This document shows positions 46,341 to 54,814 of a stretch of DNA of 64,000 nt, one piece after another; positions within the stretch are counted from its first letter, which is position 1; every line of letters begins with the position of its first letter. This DNA is from Citrifermentans bremense R1. Lineage in GTDB: Bacteria > Desulfobacterota > Desulfuromonadia > Geobacterales > Geobacteraceae. The stretch spans positions 1 through 64,000 of the forward strand of contig NZ_AUGE01000010.1 of NCBI RefSeq assembly GCF_000426865.1, given 5' to 3'. The notes beneath the pieces were generated by a model that was not told where the DNA came from, ran no database searches, and worked only from the letters and a program-made list of their open reading frames with translations. A program made the position numbers and the translations under genes.

Positions 46341-47081
46341 ATGCGTCTTTTGAAAGCCATGCGGCTTTTGGCCGCGGCCGCCTCCCTTTCCCTTTGCGCC
46401 ACCGCGTTCGCGGCGACCGCTCCGGCCCCCCAGGCCGCGCAAAACCTGGTCACCGAGGCTACGGTGCGCGCGGCTATCTCCGATTACCTGATGCAGAAAG
46501 CGGCCCCTCTGGCCGCCCGGGTTTCCGTGAAGAAGATCGGGTTCAACGGCGATCTCAAGCTTCCCGCAGGAAAGGTGAGCTTCGAGGTGGTGGCTCCCGA
46601 GCGCTGGGAAGGGTACGGCAACGCGTCGGTCGCCCTGGTGGTGCGGGTGGACGACCAGGTGAAGCGCAACCAGACGGTACAGGTCGAGGTCGAGGCGCTC
46701 GCCGATATGGTGGTGGCGGCAAGGACCCTGGAGCGGGGCGAGGTGCTCTTAGCTTCCGATCTCTCGGTCGCCAAAAGGGACTTGAGCCTTGCGCGCGGCG
46801 GCTACCTGAAGGAGCCGGACGAGGCGGTAGGGCTCAGGGTGAAGTCGACCATGCGGGCCAACACCCCGGTCAGAAAGGACAATCTGGAAAAAGTGCCGGT
46901 GGTGAAGAGCGGGCAGATGGTCACCATCCTGGCGGAGAACGACGTGGTCAGGGTAACGGCGAGCGGCCGGGCCAAGGGGGCGGGAGCCCCGGGCGACGTC
47001 ATCACGGTGCAGAACCTCTCCTCGCAAAAGGAGATCGCGGCGCGGGTGGTAGACGCGGCCACGGTAAAGGTGGACTTTTAG
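46341..47081 (+). CDS. flgA: P-ring assembly chaperone FlgA
   Basis: A periplasmic chaperone for FlgI. The 246-residue product has a signal peptide ending near ATAFA and a C-terminal SAF domain (VVAARTLERGEVLLASDL) and VVKSGQMVTILAEN. The ATG at 46341 follows GAGG; a TTG three bases earlier is less likely. It abuts flgH, whose ATG follows the flgA stop immediately. Confidence 0.93.
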   Translation: MRLLKAMRLLAAAASLSLCATAFAATAPAPQAAQNLVTEATVRAAISDYLMQKAAPLAARVSVKKIGFNGDLKLPAGKVSFEVVAPERWEGYGNASVALVVRVDDQVKRNQTVQVEVEALADMVVAARTLERGEVLLASDLSVAKRDLSLARGGYLKEPDEAVGLRVKSTMRANTPVRKDNLEKVPVVKSGQMVTILAENDVVRVTASGRAKGAGAPGDVITVQNLSSQKEIAARVVDAATVKVDF

Positions 47082-47774
47082 ATGTGGAAGAAAAATAAAG
47101 CGCAAATAAAGGCGGCGGCCCTGGGGCTGCCGCTATTGCTGCTTGCGGCGTGCGCGCACCAGAGCGCGGAGGTGCAGACCCCGACCTTCGACCAGCAGAT
47201 ACCGGCGCCCCAGGTAAGCTACGCCTCGGGCTCTTTGTGGCAGGCCTCCTCGACGGGGCTCGCCGAGGACATGAAGGCGCGCCGGCGCGGCGACATCATC
47301 ACCGTGGTCATCTCCGAGAACGCGAGCGCCAGCAAGAAGGCCTCCACCGGGACCAGCCGCGGCTCCTCGATCAGCGCGGGCATCCCCAAGCTTCTGGGGC
47401 TGGAAACCACCGCGATCAAGAACTGGGCCGACCTCTCGGACCTCTTGAACGCAAGCTTCAGCTCCAAGTTCGACGGCAGCGGTTCCACCTCGCGGCAGGA
47501 GACGCTGCAGGCGACCATCTCGGCCAAGGTGGTCGACGTGATCCCCAACGGCAACCTCCTCATCGAGGGGAGGCGCAACGTCAAGGTGAACAACGAGGAC
47601 CAGATCATCATTTTGACCGGTACGGTGCGCGGGCGCGACGTCAGCGCCGACAACACCATCAGCTCGGCTCTCATCGCCGACGCGAAGATCGCCTACTCCG
47701 GCAAGGGGATCATCAGCGACAGGCAAAAGCCGGGGTGGCTTCTTAACGCGTTGGACAAGATATGGCCGTTCTAG
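47082..47774 (+). CDS. flgH: Flagellar L-ring lipoprotein FlgH
   Basis: An outer-membrane ring component. The 230-residue product has a lipoprotein signal ending LLAAC, the FlgH blocks SLWQASSTGLAEDMKARRRGDIITVVISE in shortened view, NGNLLIEGRRNVKVNNE and a terminal WLLNALDKIWPF. Its start codon follows the flgA stop without a gap, so translation is probably coupled. Confidence 0.96.
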   Translation: MWKKNKAQIKAAALGLPLLLLAACAHQSAEVQTPTFDQQIPAPQVSYASGSLWQASSTGLAEDMKARRRGDIITVVISENASASKKASTGTSRGSSISAGIPKLLGLETTAIKNWADLSDLLNASFSSKFDGSGSTSRQETLQATISAKVVDVIPNGNLLIEGRRNVKVNNEDQIIILTGTVRGRDVSADNTISSALIADAKIAYSGKGIISDRQKPGWLLNALDKIWPF

Positions 47775-47854
47775 AGCGGGATTATTTGCGGGGTGAGGTC
47801 GCGGACGTTGTCAAGAAATCGACACAGGCGCCGAAGAGTGTTCAGGTGGAACCA

Positions 47855-48958
47855 GTGAAAGTCAATCTCCGATGGAAAATGTTACTGCTGCTGGTCCTTT
47901 TGCTGCTGCCGCAGGTAGTCTTCGGCGCGCGCATCAAGGACATTGCGGCGTTCGACGGCGTCAGGGAAAACCAGCTGATCGGCTACGGCCTCGTGGTCGG
48001 CCTGAACGGTTCCGGCGACTCGGACCAGACCAAGTTCCCGGTGCAGTCGCTGGTCGGCGCACTGGAGCGGATGGGGATCACCGTGAACCGCAACGACATC
48101 ACGGTGAAGAACATCGCGGCGGTCATGGTCACGGCCCAGCTCCCCCCCTTCGCCAAGCAGGGTAACCGGCTGGACGTCCTGGTCTCCTCCATGGGGGACG
48201 CCAAGAGCTTGGCCGGCGGCACCCTGATGATGGCCCCCTTGAAGGGTGCGGACAACCAGGTCTACGCCGTGGCGCAGGGGGCGGTACTGACCAACTCCTT
48301 CTCCTACGGCGGGCAGGCGGCCAGCGCCATGAAGAACCACCCGACGGCGGGGACGGTCCCGGGGGGGGCGCTCATCGAGCGCGAGATCCCGAACGTTTTG
48401 GCCAACCGCCGCGAATTGAAGCTCAACCTGCACCAGTCCGACTTCACCACCGCATCCCGGGTGGCGAGCGCCATCAACGAGCGCTTTCAGGGACCGGTGG
48501 CGAGCCTCACCGACCCGGGGAGCGTGCAGATCGCGGTACCGTCCGAGTACCAGGACCGGGTGGTCGAATTCGTCGCCAACCTGGAGCGGCTCGAAGTGAA
48601 CCCCGACGTCCTGGCGCGGGTGGTGATGAACGAGCGGACCGGCACCATCGTCATGGGTGAGAACGTCCGCATCTCGACCGTGGCGGTATCGCACGGCAAC
48701 CTGACCGTCGTGGTCAAGGAGACCCCCAAGGTCTCCCAGCCCAGGGCGCTGGCCCAGGGGACCACCACGGTGGTGCCGAGGACGGACCTGAGGGTGGCCG
48801 AGGAGAAGGTGAACCTCTCCATGGTCAGGGAGGGGGCCAACCTGGGAGAGGTGGTGCGCGCCCTGAACACCCTGGGGGTAACGCCTAGGGACCTGCTCGG
48901 CATCATGCAGGCGATCAAGGCCGCAGGCGCCCTGAACGCCGAGCTGAGCGTGATGTAG
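47855..48958 (+). CDS. flgI: Flagellar P-ring protein FlgI
   Basis: A periplasmic ring component. From a GTG at 47855, the 367-residue product has a signal peptide with basic start MKVNLRWK, then a leucine-rich core ending VVFGA, followed by FlgI sequence (RIKDIAAFDGVRENQLIGYG, VVGLNGSGDSDQT). AGGTGGA precedes the GTG and the length fits the family. An in-frame start at 47762 would place 31 extra residues before the signal peptide. Confidence 0.93.
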   Translation: MKVNLRWKMLLLLVLLLLPQVVFGARIKDIAAFDGVRENQLIGYGLVVGLNGSGDSDQTKFPVQSLVGALERMGITVNRNDITVKNIAAVMVTAQLPPFAKQGNRLDVLVSSMGDAKSLAGGTLMMAPLKGADNQVYAVAQGAVLTNSFSYGGQAASAMKNHPTAGTVPGGALIEREIPNVLANRRELKLNLHQSDFTTASRVASAINERFQGPVASLTDPGSVQIAVPSEYQDRVVEFVANLERLEVNPDVLARVVMNERTGTIVMGENVRISTVAVSHGNLTVVVKETPKVSQPRALAQGTTTVVPRTDLRVAEEKVNLSMVREGANLGEVVRALNTLGVTPRDLLGIMQAIKAAGALNAELSVM

Positions 48959-48978
48959 CCCGGTGCAAAGGAGCTGAC

Positions 48979-49341
48979 ATGGAGATCACGGCTATTCCTC
49001 AGCATGCCCTCCCGGTCGAGGACCCCAGGGGGAGGCGCCCCGAAAAAACGGGAAACGGCGGGGGAGAGACCCCGGCCCAGGTCAAGAAGGTGGCCCGCGA
49101 GTTCGAGGCGATGTTCGTCTCGATGATGCTCAAGTCGATGCGGGAGACCGTCGGCAAGGACTCACTCACCGGCGGCGGGCGCGGCGAGGAGACCTTCCGC
49201 TCCCTTTTGGACCAGGAGTACGCGAGCGCCGCGGTCGCAGGCGGCGGCATCGGCCTGGCGCAGACCCTGGAGAGGGAACTCTCCCGCACCACGCAGGGAT
49301 CGAAACCGGTTCCCGTGAAGGGGGTGCCCGATGCGGATTGA
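48979..49341 (+). CDS. flgJ: Rod-binding protein FlgJ (short form, no muramidase domain)
   Basis: The 120-residue product matches the N-terminal rod-binding half of FlgJ: VAREFEAMFVSMMLKSMRETV, then a Gly-rich loop and a LLDQEYASAAVAGGGIGLAQTL helix in shortened view. It has no C-terminal glucosaminidase domain, so wall clearing for the rod must be done by another enzyme. This short form is common outside the enteric bacteria. It overlaps flgM by 11 bases. Confidence 0.9.
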   Translation: MEITAIPQHALPVEDPRGRRPEKTGNGGGETPAQVKKVAREFEAMFVSMMLKSMRETVGKDSLTGGGRGEETFRSLLDQEYASAAVAGGGIGLAQTLERELSRTTQGSKPVPVKGVPDAD

Positions 49342-49633
49342 AGGAAGCGCGTACGTAGTCGACATCTCCCGGTCGCAGGCGCTCAAAAAGAACGAAGCCG
49401 CGCCCCAGCTGGTGCAGGGGGCGCGCCCGGCGGCGCGGGTGCTCAGCTTCGACCGCGTGGAACTCTCTCCGCAGGTGCGGGAGATGCAGAAGCTAAAGGG
49501 TGAGTTGGAATCGCTTCCCGAGGTCAGGCTGGACCGGGTGGCGCTCGCGAAGCAGCAGCTGCAAAACGGCGGCTACCGCGCGGAGCCGACGCTTTTGGCG
49601 CAAAAGATGATGGACGCGTACAAGACGCGTTAA
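49331..49633 (+). CDS. flgM: Anti-sigma-28 factor FlgM
   Basis: This 100-residue protein binds FliA and blocks sigma-28 transcription until it is exported through the finished hook. The C-terminal sigma-binding helices are seen as LSPQVREMQKLKGELESLPEVR, VALAKQQLQNGGY and LAQKMMDAYKTR. The N-terminal part is disordered-looking, as expected. Its start lies inside flgJ, and flgN follows by 12 bases. Confidence 0.9.
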   Translation: MRIEGSAYVVDISRSQALKKNEAAPQLVQGARPAARVLSFDRVELSPQVREMQKLKGELESLPEVRLDRVALAKQQLQNGGYRAEPTLLAQKMMDAYKTR

Positions 49634-49645
49634 GGGGGATAGACG

Positions 49646-50143
49646 ATGGAGCCAAGGATAGCCGAACTGATTGCCGCCCTTTGCGAGAAGGGGGTACTCA
49701 TGGACCAGTTGCAGGGGTTGTTGCGGGAGGAGCAGGAGTGCATGTCCTCGCTCGACCTGGCCAGGATGGAGGAAAACCAGCAGGAGATCGCCGCGGGGAT
49801 GCAGCGCATGGCGAGGCTCTCCACGCAGTGCCAGGAGATGATCGCCACCATCGGCACGGAGCTCGGGATCCCCGGCAACAAGACCCTCACCCCGATCATC
49901 GAGAAGCTGGCGGAACCCGAAAAGCTCGCGCTGAAGGACGCGCAGCAGTCGATTCTCTCCAACGCCCAGGCCTTCAACGGCGCCCTGGCGCTGCACCAAA
50001 GGCTGATCGAGGACTCGCTGAACCTGGTGGGGCGCTCGGTCAACTTCTTCAACCGCCTCTTCAATCCCGGGAACACCTACGGCATGGCGGGGGCCCTGGT
50101 GAACGGCCGCGGTTCCAGCGGCTTCGTAAGCAAGGAGATCTAG
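49646..50143 (+). CDS. flgN: Flagellar export chaperone FlgN
   Basis: This 165-residue helical protein acts as chaperone for the hook-associated proteins FlgK and FlgL. The heptad-rich N-terminal helices (residues about 1-80) and the C-terminal SVNFFNRLFNPGNTYG and GFVSKEI segments fit the FlgN family. It is followed after one base by flgK, one of its clients. Confidence 0.87.
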   Translation: MEPRIAELIAALCEKGVLMDQLQGLLREEQECMSSLDLARMEENQQEIAAGMQRMARLSTQCQEMIATIGTELGIPGNKTLTPIIEKLAEPEKLALKDAQQSILSNAQAFNGALALHQRLIEDSLNLVGRSVNFFNRLFNPGNTYGMAGALVNGRGSSGFVSKEI

Positions 50144-50144
50144 C

Positions 50145-51590
50145 ATGGGCATCGGCACACTCTTCGACATAGCCTCCTCCGGCGTCACCGCGCAGCGGCT
50201 CGCCATCGAGGTGACCGGCGAGAATATCGCCAACGTGAACACCGAGGGGTACTCGCGGCAGCAGGTGATCATGGAGACCAAGCCGGTCACCACCGCCAAC
50301 GGCTTCCCCCTGGGGACCGGCGTGCAGATAGCCGCCGTGCAGCGGACCTACGACAACATGCTGCAGCTGCAGATGGTGAACGGCAACAGCAGCTATCAGG
50401 AAAACCTCGCCAAGCAGACGGCGCTGGAGCAGATCCAGCCCTCCTTCAACGAGGTGACCTCGGACGGCCTTGGGAAGGCGCTGGCGAACTTCTTCGGCGC
50501 CTGGCAGGACCTGACCACCAACGCTTCCGGCTCCGCCGAGCGGCAGGCGCTCATCACCAGGTCGCAGATCCTCGTGGACTCCTTCCACCAGATGGATTTC
50601 ACCCTGAGCAAGGTGGCGAGCACCGCGGACAGCAACCTGGTCGGGATCACCGCCGAGGCGACCGACAACGCGAGAAACCTCGCCCTGGTCAACACCCAGA
50701 TCCTCGCCACCGCCTCGGTGGGAGGCAACGCCAATGAGCTTTTGGACCAGCGCGACCTCCTCTTAAGAAAACTCTCCCAGCAGGTCGCCATCACCTCCAC
50801 CATCAACGCCGACGGCACCGCCTCGGTGACGCTGGCCGGGGGTGCCCAGATAGTGGACAGCACCAGGTACGCCACCCTCTACACCAACGCCACCGGCGTC
50901 CCGGCCGCAAACGACATCATGCTTTCCGGACTGGGTAACCCTCCCCCCGCCAACGTCCCCGCCACCGACACCCTGGTCGCCACCGTCGGCGACGGAGCCA
51001 CCGTGGGCGGGAAGCTCGGGGGGACCATGCAGGTGCGGGACGGCATCGTCCCCGGCTACCTGGCCCGGCTGAACGAGATGGCGGACCAGCTGGTGACCCG
51101 GGTCAACGCGCTGCATTCGACCGGTTACGCGCTGGACGGCACCACCGGGAACGACTTCTTCGCCGCGGCCGGCTTGAGCGCGGGGACGATCGCGCTCGAC
51201 GCGGGGCTCACCGGGACCAAGGTGGCCGCGGCCTTCCCGACCGCCACCGACCCGATACCGACCAGCAGCGGGAACAACGTGAACGCGCTCAAGCTCGCCG
51301 CTCTCGGCAACCAGAGCGTCCCCTTCATCTCCGGTAAGGCGAGCTTCGTCAACAACTACAACTCGCTGGTGTCGCAGGTGGGGGTGGATACCGAGGGGAC
51401 GCAGAACGTAGCCGGGCAGGGGGCGAGCTTCCTGAAGCAGTTGAACGCGCTAAGGGCCTCCAACTCCGAGGTGTCGCTGGACGAGGAGCTCACCAATCTG
51501 ACCAAGTACCAGCGGGCCTTCCAGGGCTCCGCCAAGGTGATCAGCGCCGCCACGGACATGCTGGATATCGTCCTCGGCATGGTGCGATAG
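50145..51590 (+). CDS. flgK: Hook-filament junction protein FlgK (HAP1)
   Basis: The 481-residue product has the axial N-terminus (LFDIASSGVTAQRLAIEVTGENIANVNTEGYSRQ in shortened view) and the C-terminal VSLDEELTNLTKYQRAFQGSAKVISAATDMLD. Between them lies a Thr/Ala/Gly-rich variable region. It joins hook to filament. flgL follows by 9 bases. Confidence 0.95.
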   Translation: MGIGTLFDIASSGVTAQRLAIEVTGENIANVNTEGYSRQQVIMETKPVTTANGFPLGTGVQIAAVQRTYDNMLQLQMVNGNSSYQENLAKQTALEQIQPSFNEVTSDGLGKALANFFGAWQDLTTNASGSAERQALITRSQILVDSFHQMDFTLSKVASTADSNLVGITAEATDNARNLALVNTQILATASVGGNANELLDQRDLLLRKLSQQVAITSTINADGTASVTLAGGAQIVDSTRYATLYTNATGVPAANDIMLSGLGNPPPANVPATDTLVATVGDGATVGGKLGGTMQVRDGIVPGYLARLNEMADQLVTRVNALHSTGYALDGTTGNDFFAAAGLSAGTIALDAGLTGTKVAAAFPTATDPIPTSSGNNVNALKLAALGNQSVPFISGKASFVNNYNSLVSQVGVDTEGTQNVAGQGASFLKQLNALRASNSEVSLDEELTNLTKYQRAFQGSAKVISAATDMLDIVLGMVR

Positions 51591-51599
51591 GAGACAGCG

Positions 51600-52520
51600 A
51601 TGAGAGTAACCCCGGGTATGACCGCCGAAAACGCACTCTACAACCTGCAGAAAGGGCGCTCCAGTATCGATACGCTCCAGGAGCAGGTCTCCTCCGGCTT
51701 CAACATCAACAGGCCGAGCGACGACCCTCTCTCCGCGCGCCAGCTTCTCGACCTGCAGGAGCAGATAGCCGCCGGGGAGCAATACAGCTCCAACATCACC
51801 AAGGCGGACCTCTTGCTCGATGTCACCAGCACGGCGCTGACCAGCATGTCGGGCCTTTTGCAGCAGGTGAAGAAGATCGCCGGCGACATGGTGAGCGGCA
51901 CGCAGGATCCCACCACCGTAAGCGGCGCGGTAACGAACCTCACCCAGCTCAAAAGCCAGCTGATCGACATGGGGAACACCCGCTTAGGCGACCAGTACGT
52001 CTTCGCCGGCTTCAAGAACACCCCCCCCTTCGATACCCTGGGCAACTTCAGCGGCACCGACGACGTGGTGAATGTGGAGATCGCGCCGGGGAGCAACGTG
52101 CCGACCGGCGTTTCCGGGGGGAAACTGCTTTTGGGGGGGACGCCGCCGGCGGCGGTGGGCAGCGGCGCCACCGCGGGGACGAGCCCGGTGAACATCCTGG
52201 GGACCATTGACGCCCTGATCACCGCCATTGGCGCCAACGACAAGGCGGGGATCGCCGACGGCGTGAAGAACGCAGCTGCCGCCGCGCAGCAGGTCTCCAC
52301 CGCGATCAGCGACGTGGCCGGGCGCCAGGTGCGACTGGACAACATGAAGACCATGATCGCCAACAACCAGAACACGCTGAAGAACATCTACGGCGACATC
52401 CAGAACGTCGACTACGCGAAGATCGGGGTGCTCCTCTCCCAGAAGACCACCGCCTTCAACGCGGCGCTCTCGGCGACGGCGAAGCTTTCCCAGCTCTCGC
52501 TTTTGGACTACATGAGGTAG
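51600..52520 (+). CDS. flgL: Hook-filament junction protein FlgL (HAP3)
   Basis: A flagellin-like junction subunit of 306 residues. The N-terminal LYNLQKGRSSIDTLQEQVSSGFNINRPSDDP (shortened) and the C-terminal helix ending LSQLSLLDYMR are typical, as is GDQYVFAGFKNTPPF in the middle. It is the last gene before the operon terminator. No csrA or fliW follows it. Confidence 0.94.
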   Translation: MRVTPGMTAENALYNLQKGRSSIDTLQEQVSSGFNINRPSDDPLSARQLLDLQEQIAAGEQYSSNITKADLLLDVTSTALTSMSGLLQQVKKIAGDMVSGTQDPTTVSGAVTNLTQLKSQLIDMGNTRLGDQYVFAGFKNTPPFDTLGNFSGTDDVVNVEIAPGSNVPTGVSGGKLLLGGTPPAAVGSGATAGTSPVNILGTIDALITAIGANDKAGIADGVKNAAAAAQQVSTAISDVAGRQVRLDNMKTMIANNQNTLKNIYGDIQNVDYAKIGVLLSQKTTAFNAALSATAKLSQLSLLDYMR

Positions 52521-52541
52521 CCGTCGCGTTTTTTCACGGTG

Positions 52542-52585
52542 AAAAAGGGCCGAGCGACCTGGCCAAAGGCTCGCCCGGCCTTTTT
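52542..52585 (+). terminator. Terminator of the flhA-flgL operon
   Basis: AAAAAGG-CCG-GCGA on the left pairs with TCGC-CGG-CCTTTTT on the right (T5 at 52581-52585) with one bulged base and one mismatch. Confidence 0.7.
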
Positions 52586-52639
52586 AAATGGCCGTCGCTT
52601 CACCAACCGCGAGGGATTCGCGGGTCGGGCAGATAGAGC

Positions 52640-52666
52640 TAAAGCTTTTCCGGCGGCGTCCGAAAC
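52640..52666 (+). promoter_or_regulatory. Sigma-28 (FliA) promoter of flbD-motA-motB
   Basis: TAAAGCTT (52640-52647), 11-base spacer, TCCGAAAC (52659-52666), against the consensus TAAAGTTT-N11-GCCGATAA. It lies 45 bases before the flbD start. Confidence 0.7.
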
Positions 52667-52710
52667 GAAAAACATGGGCTGCAAGACAGCAACCTAGCAT
52701 GGGGGGACGC

Positions 52711-52968
52711 ATGATCAAGGTGACTACGCGCGACGGCAGCGAGATGTACCTGAACCCGGACCTGATCGAGATCATCATGGAGACTCCGGACACCCACATC
52801 ACGCTCTCCAACGGGAACCGGTACCTGGTCCTGGAGCCGGCGAAGGTGGTGATCGGGCGCATCGCCAATTTCAAGGCGCACCTTCTCCGCCGGGCCGCGT
52901 CGAGCGTCGCCAAGGGGTACCTGCGCCGCAGGGACGCGGAACGGTATCATCCGAGCTGCACCCTGTAG
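52711..52968 (+). CDS. flbD: FlbD/SwrD-family flagellar protein
   Basis: This 85-residue protein has the FlbD core MIKVTTRDGSEMYLNPDLIE, TPDTHITLSNGNRYLV and VIGRIANFK, plus a basic C-terminal tail longer than usual. In Bacillus, SwrD raises motor torque by supporting MotA/MotB function, which suits its place before motA here. This is not the unrelated Caulobacter regulator FlbD. GGGGGGA precedes the ATG at 52711; an in-frame extension crosses the sigma-28 promoter. Confidence 0.88.
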   Translation: MIKVTTRDGSEMYLNPDLIEIIMETPDTHITLSNGNRYLVLEPAKVVIGRIANFKAHLLRRAASSVAKGYLRRRDAERYHPSCTL

Positions 52969-53082
52969 TCTTCTGACACCACACACCTTCCCTGCGGGAG
53001 CGCGAAAGCGCTTTCACAAAACGGCCGCTCCGGATTCGCGGGTGTGCCGGAGACCGGGGGAGCGCAAGCCGGGAAAACATCC

Positions 53083-53847
53083 ATGGATTTATCGACCATA
53101 ATCGGAATATTACTGGGGATCGGGGCCGTCTTCGGCGGAGCCGCCCTGGAAGGGCTGCACATGTCGGCCCTGCTGCAGCCCACCGCCGCCATCATCGTCC
53201 TTGGGGGCACCGCTGCGGCCACCCTCGTCAGCTACCCGTTACCGACGCTGCTCACCGCGCTGAAGGACCTGAAGAAGGCCTTCATACCCCCCAACGAGGA
53301 TCCGGAGGGGGTGATCAAGAACATCATCAACTACGCGGCCAAGGCGCGCAGAAACGGCCTCATCTCGCTGGAGCAGGAGGCCCAGACCGTGAAGGACTCC
53401 TTCACCAAGAAAGGGATCTCCCTGGTCGTCGACGGCATCGACCCGCAGAAGCTGCGCGAGACCATGGAGATAGAACTCGGATCCTTCGAGGCGCACGCCA
53501 AGGGGAGCGCCGAGGTCTTCGAATCCGCCGGCGGCTTCGCCCCCACCATCGGCATCATCGGCGCGGTACTCGGCCTGATCCACGTCATGAGCAACCTTTC
53601 CGACCCCTCCAAGCTGGGGGGAGGGATCGCGGTCGCCTTCGTCGCCACCATCTACGGCCTGATGACCGCCAACATCTTCTGCATCCCCTTCGGCACCAAG
53701 CTGAAGCACCGCCTGAAGGAGGAGCTTTTGCAGAAGGAGATGGTGATCGAGGGGCTGATAGCCATCCAAAACGGCGAGAACCCCCATTTCATAGAGCAGA
53801 AGCTGCGGGCCTACCTGCACGACGGCGGCGAGAAGAAGGGGAAGTAA
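53083..53847 (+). CDS. motA: Flagellar motor stator protein MotA
   Basis: A proton-channel stator subunit. The 254-residue product has four membrane segments and a cytoplasmic loop. The second half shows TIGIIGAVLGLIHVMSNLSDPSKLGGGIAVAFVATIYG (shortened), the family's most conserved block. The start at 53083 (MDLSTIIGI) begins the first membrane helix; the site before it (GGGAAAAC) is weak. A 12-bp palindrome GAAAGCGCTTTC lies at about 53004 in the leader. motB follows with no gap. Confidence 0.95.
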   Translation: MDLSTIIGILLGIGAVFGGAALEGLHMSALLQPTAAIIVLGGTAAATLVSYPLPTLLTALKDLKKAFIPPNEDPEGVIKNIINYAAKARRNGLISLEQEAQTVKDSFTKKGISLVVDGIDPQKLRETMEIELGSFEAHAKGSAEVFESAGGFAPTIGIIGAVLGLIHVMSNLSDPSKLGGGIAVAFVATIYGLMTANIFCIPFGTKLKHRLKEELLQKEMVIEGLIAIQNGENPHFIEQKLRAYLHDGGEKKGK

Positions 53848-54609
53848 ATGGCCAGGAAGAAGGAGCACGAAAAAGAACCGAATCACGAGCGCTGGCTGGT
53901 TTCCTATGGCGACTTCATCACCCTATTGTTTGCCGTCTTCGTCACGCTCTACGCCATGAGCCAGACCGACAAGAAGAAGGCGGAAGAGGTGCTGCAGTCG
54001 ATGCGGGAATCGTTCGGCTACAGCAGCACCTCCGCCGGGGCGAAGCCGACCGTGATCGACGCCGGTTCCATGAGCGTCATACCCTCGATGCACCGTTTGA
54101 CCCAGGCCCCGCAGCGCGGGAAGAGCAGGGGAGGGGAGAAGGATTTCCGCGCCACCAAGACCGCCATAGAGGCATATCTTCTGAAGGTGGGGGCGCAGGC
54201 GAAGGTAAGCGTTTCCGTCACCCCGCGCGGGTTGGTGGTGAGCCTCAAGGAGGCGGGTTTCTTCGATTCCGGCAGCGCCACGCTCAAGCAGGACTCCTAC
54301 GCCTTGTTGAAGGACGTGGTCAGTTCGCTCTCCAGCTATTCCAACGGGATTCGGGTCGAGGGGCATACCGACAACATGCCGATCAGTTCCGCCTCCTTCC
54401 CTTCCAACTGGGAGCTCTCCACCGCGCGCGCCACCAACGTGCTGCAGTACCTGACCAAGCAGGCCGACTTCGATCCCTACAGGATATCCGCGGCCGGTTA
54501 CGGCGAATACCGACCGGTAGCCGACAACAGCGATGCCGAAGGGCGCGGCAGGAACCGCCGGGTAGACATCGTGCTTCTCTCCGAGCAGAGCGAGCGCAGC
54601 GAGCCGTAA
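53848..54609 (+). CDS. motB: Flagellar motor stator protein MotB
   Basis: A stator subunit anchored to peptidoglycan. The 253-residue product has the plug/TM segment with the proton-carrying Asp in SYGDFITLLFAVFVTLYAMS and a C-terminal OmpA-like domain with VEGHTDNMPIS, NWELSTARATNVLQYL and GRGRNRRVDIVLL. Its ATG follows the motA stop directly. Confidence 0.96.
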   Translation: MARKKEHEKEPNHERWLVSYGDFITLLFAVFVTLYAMSQTDKKKAEEVLQSMRESFGYSSTSAGAKPTVIDAGSMSVIPSMHRLTQAPQRGKSRGGEKDFRATKTAIEAYLLKVGAQAKVSVSVTPRGLVVSLKEAGFFDSGSATLKQDSYALLKDVVSSLSSYSNGIRVEGHTDNMPISSASFPSNWELSTARATNVLQYLTKQADFDPYRISAAGYGEYRPVADNSDAEGRGRNRRVDIVLLSEQSERSEP

Positions 54610-54754
54610 AGGGCGCGCCGCGACAGCCAGCCTGTTGAACCCCTCCGACCTGTCTGACCAGTCCGATGACACTCTTCGTCAAAAAAGTGACCCTAGGGCG
54701 CTCTTTACCACTCCAAAGCCGCGATTTCAGCAGCTTGGACCCACTTGCCGTCTG

Positions 54755-54770
54755 TGGTACGGTAGTTGCT
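54755..54770 (+). promoter_or_regulatory. Sigma-54 promoter of the glycosyltransferase/TPR operon
   Basis: TGGTACG (54755-54761), GTAG, TTGCT (54766-54770): invariant GG and GC in place, one mismatch in the -24 block. It lies 45 bases before the glycosyltransferase start. Confidence 0.85.
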
Positions 54771-54814
54771 GGCATGGTGTGGGTTTTTTCCATCATCACT
54801 GCGAGGTTCAGCCA

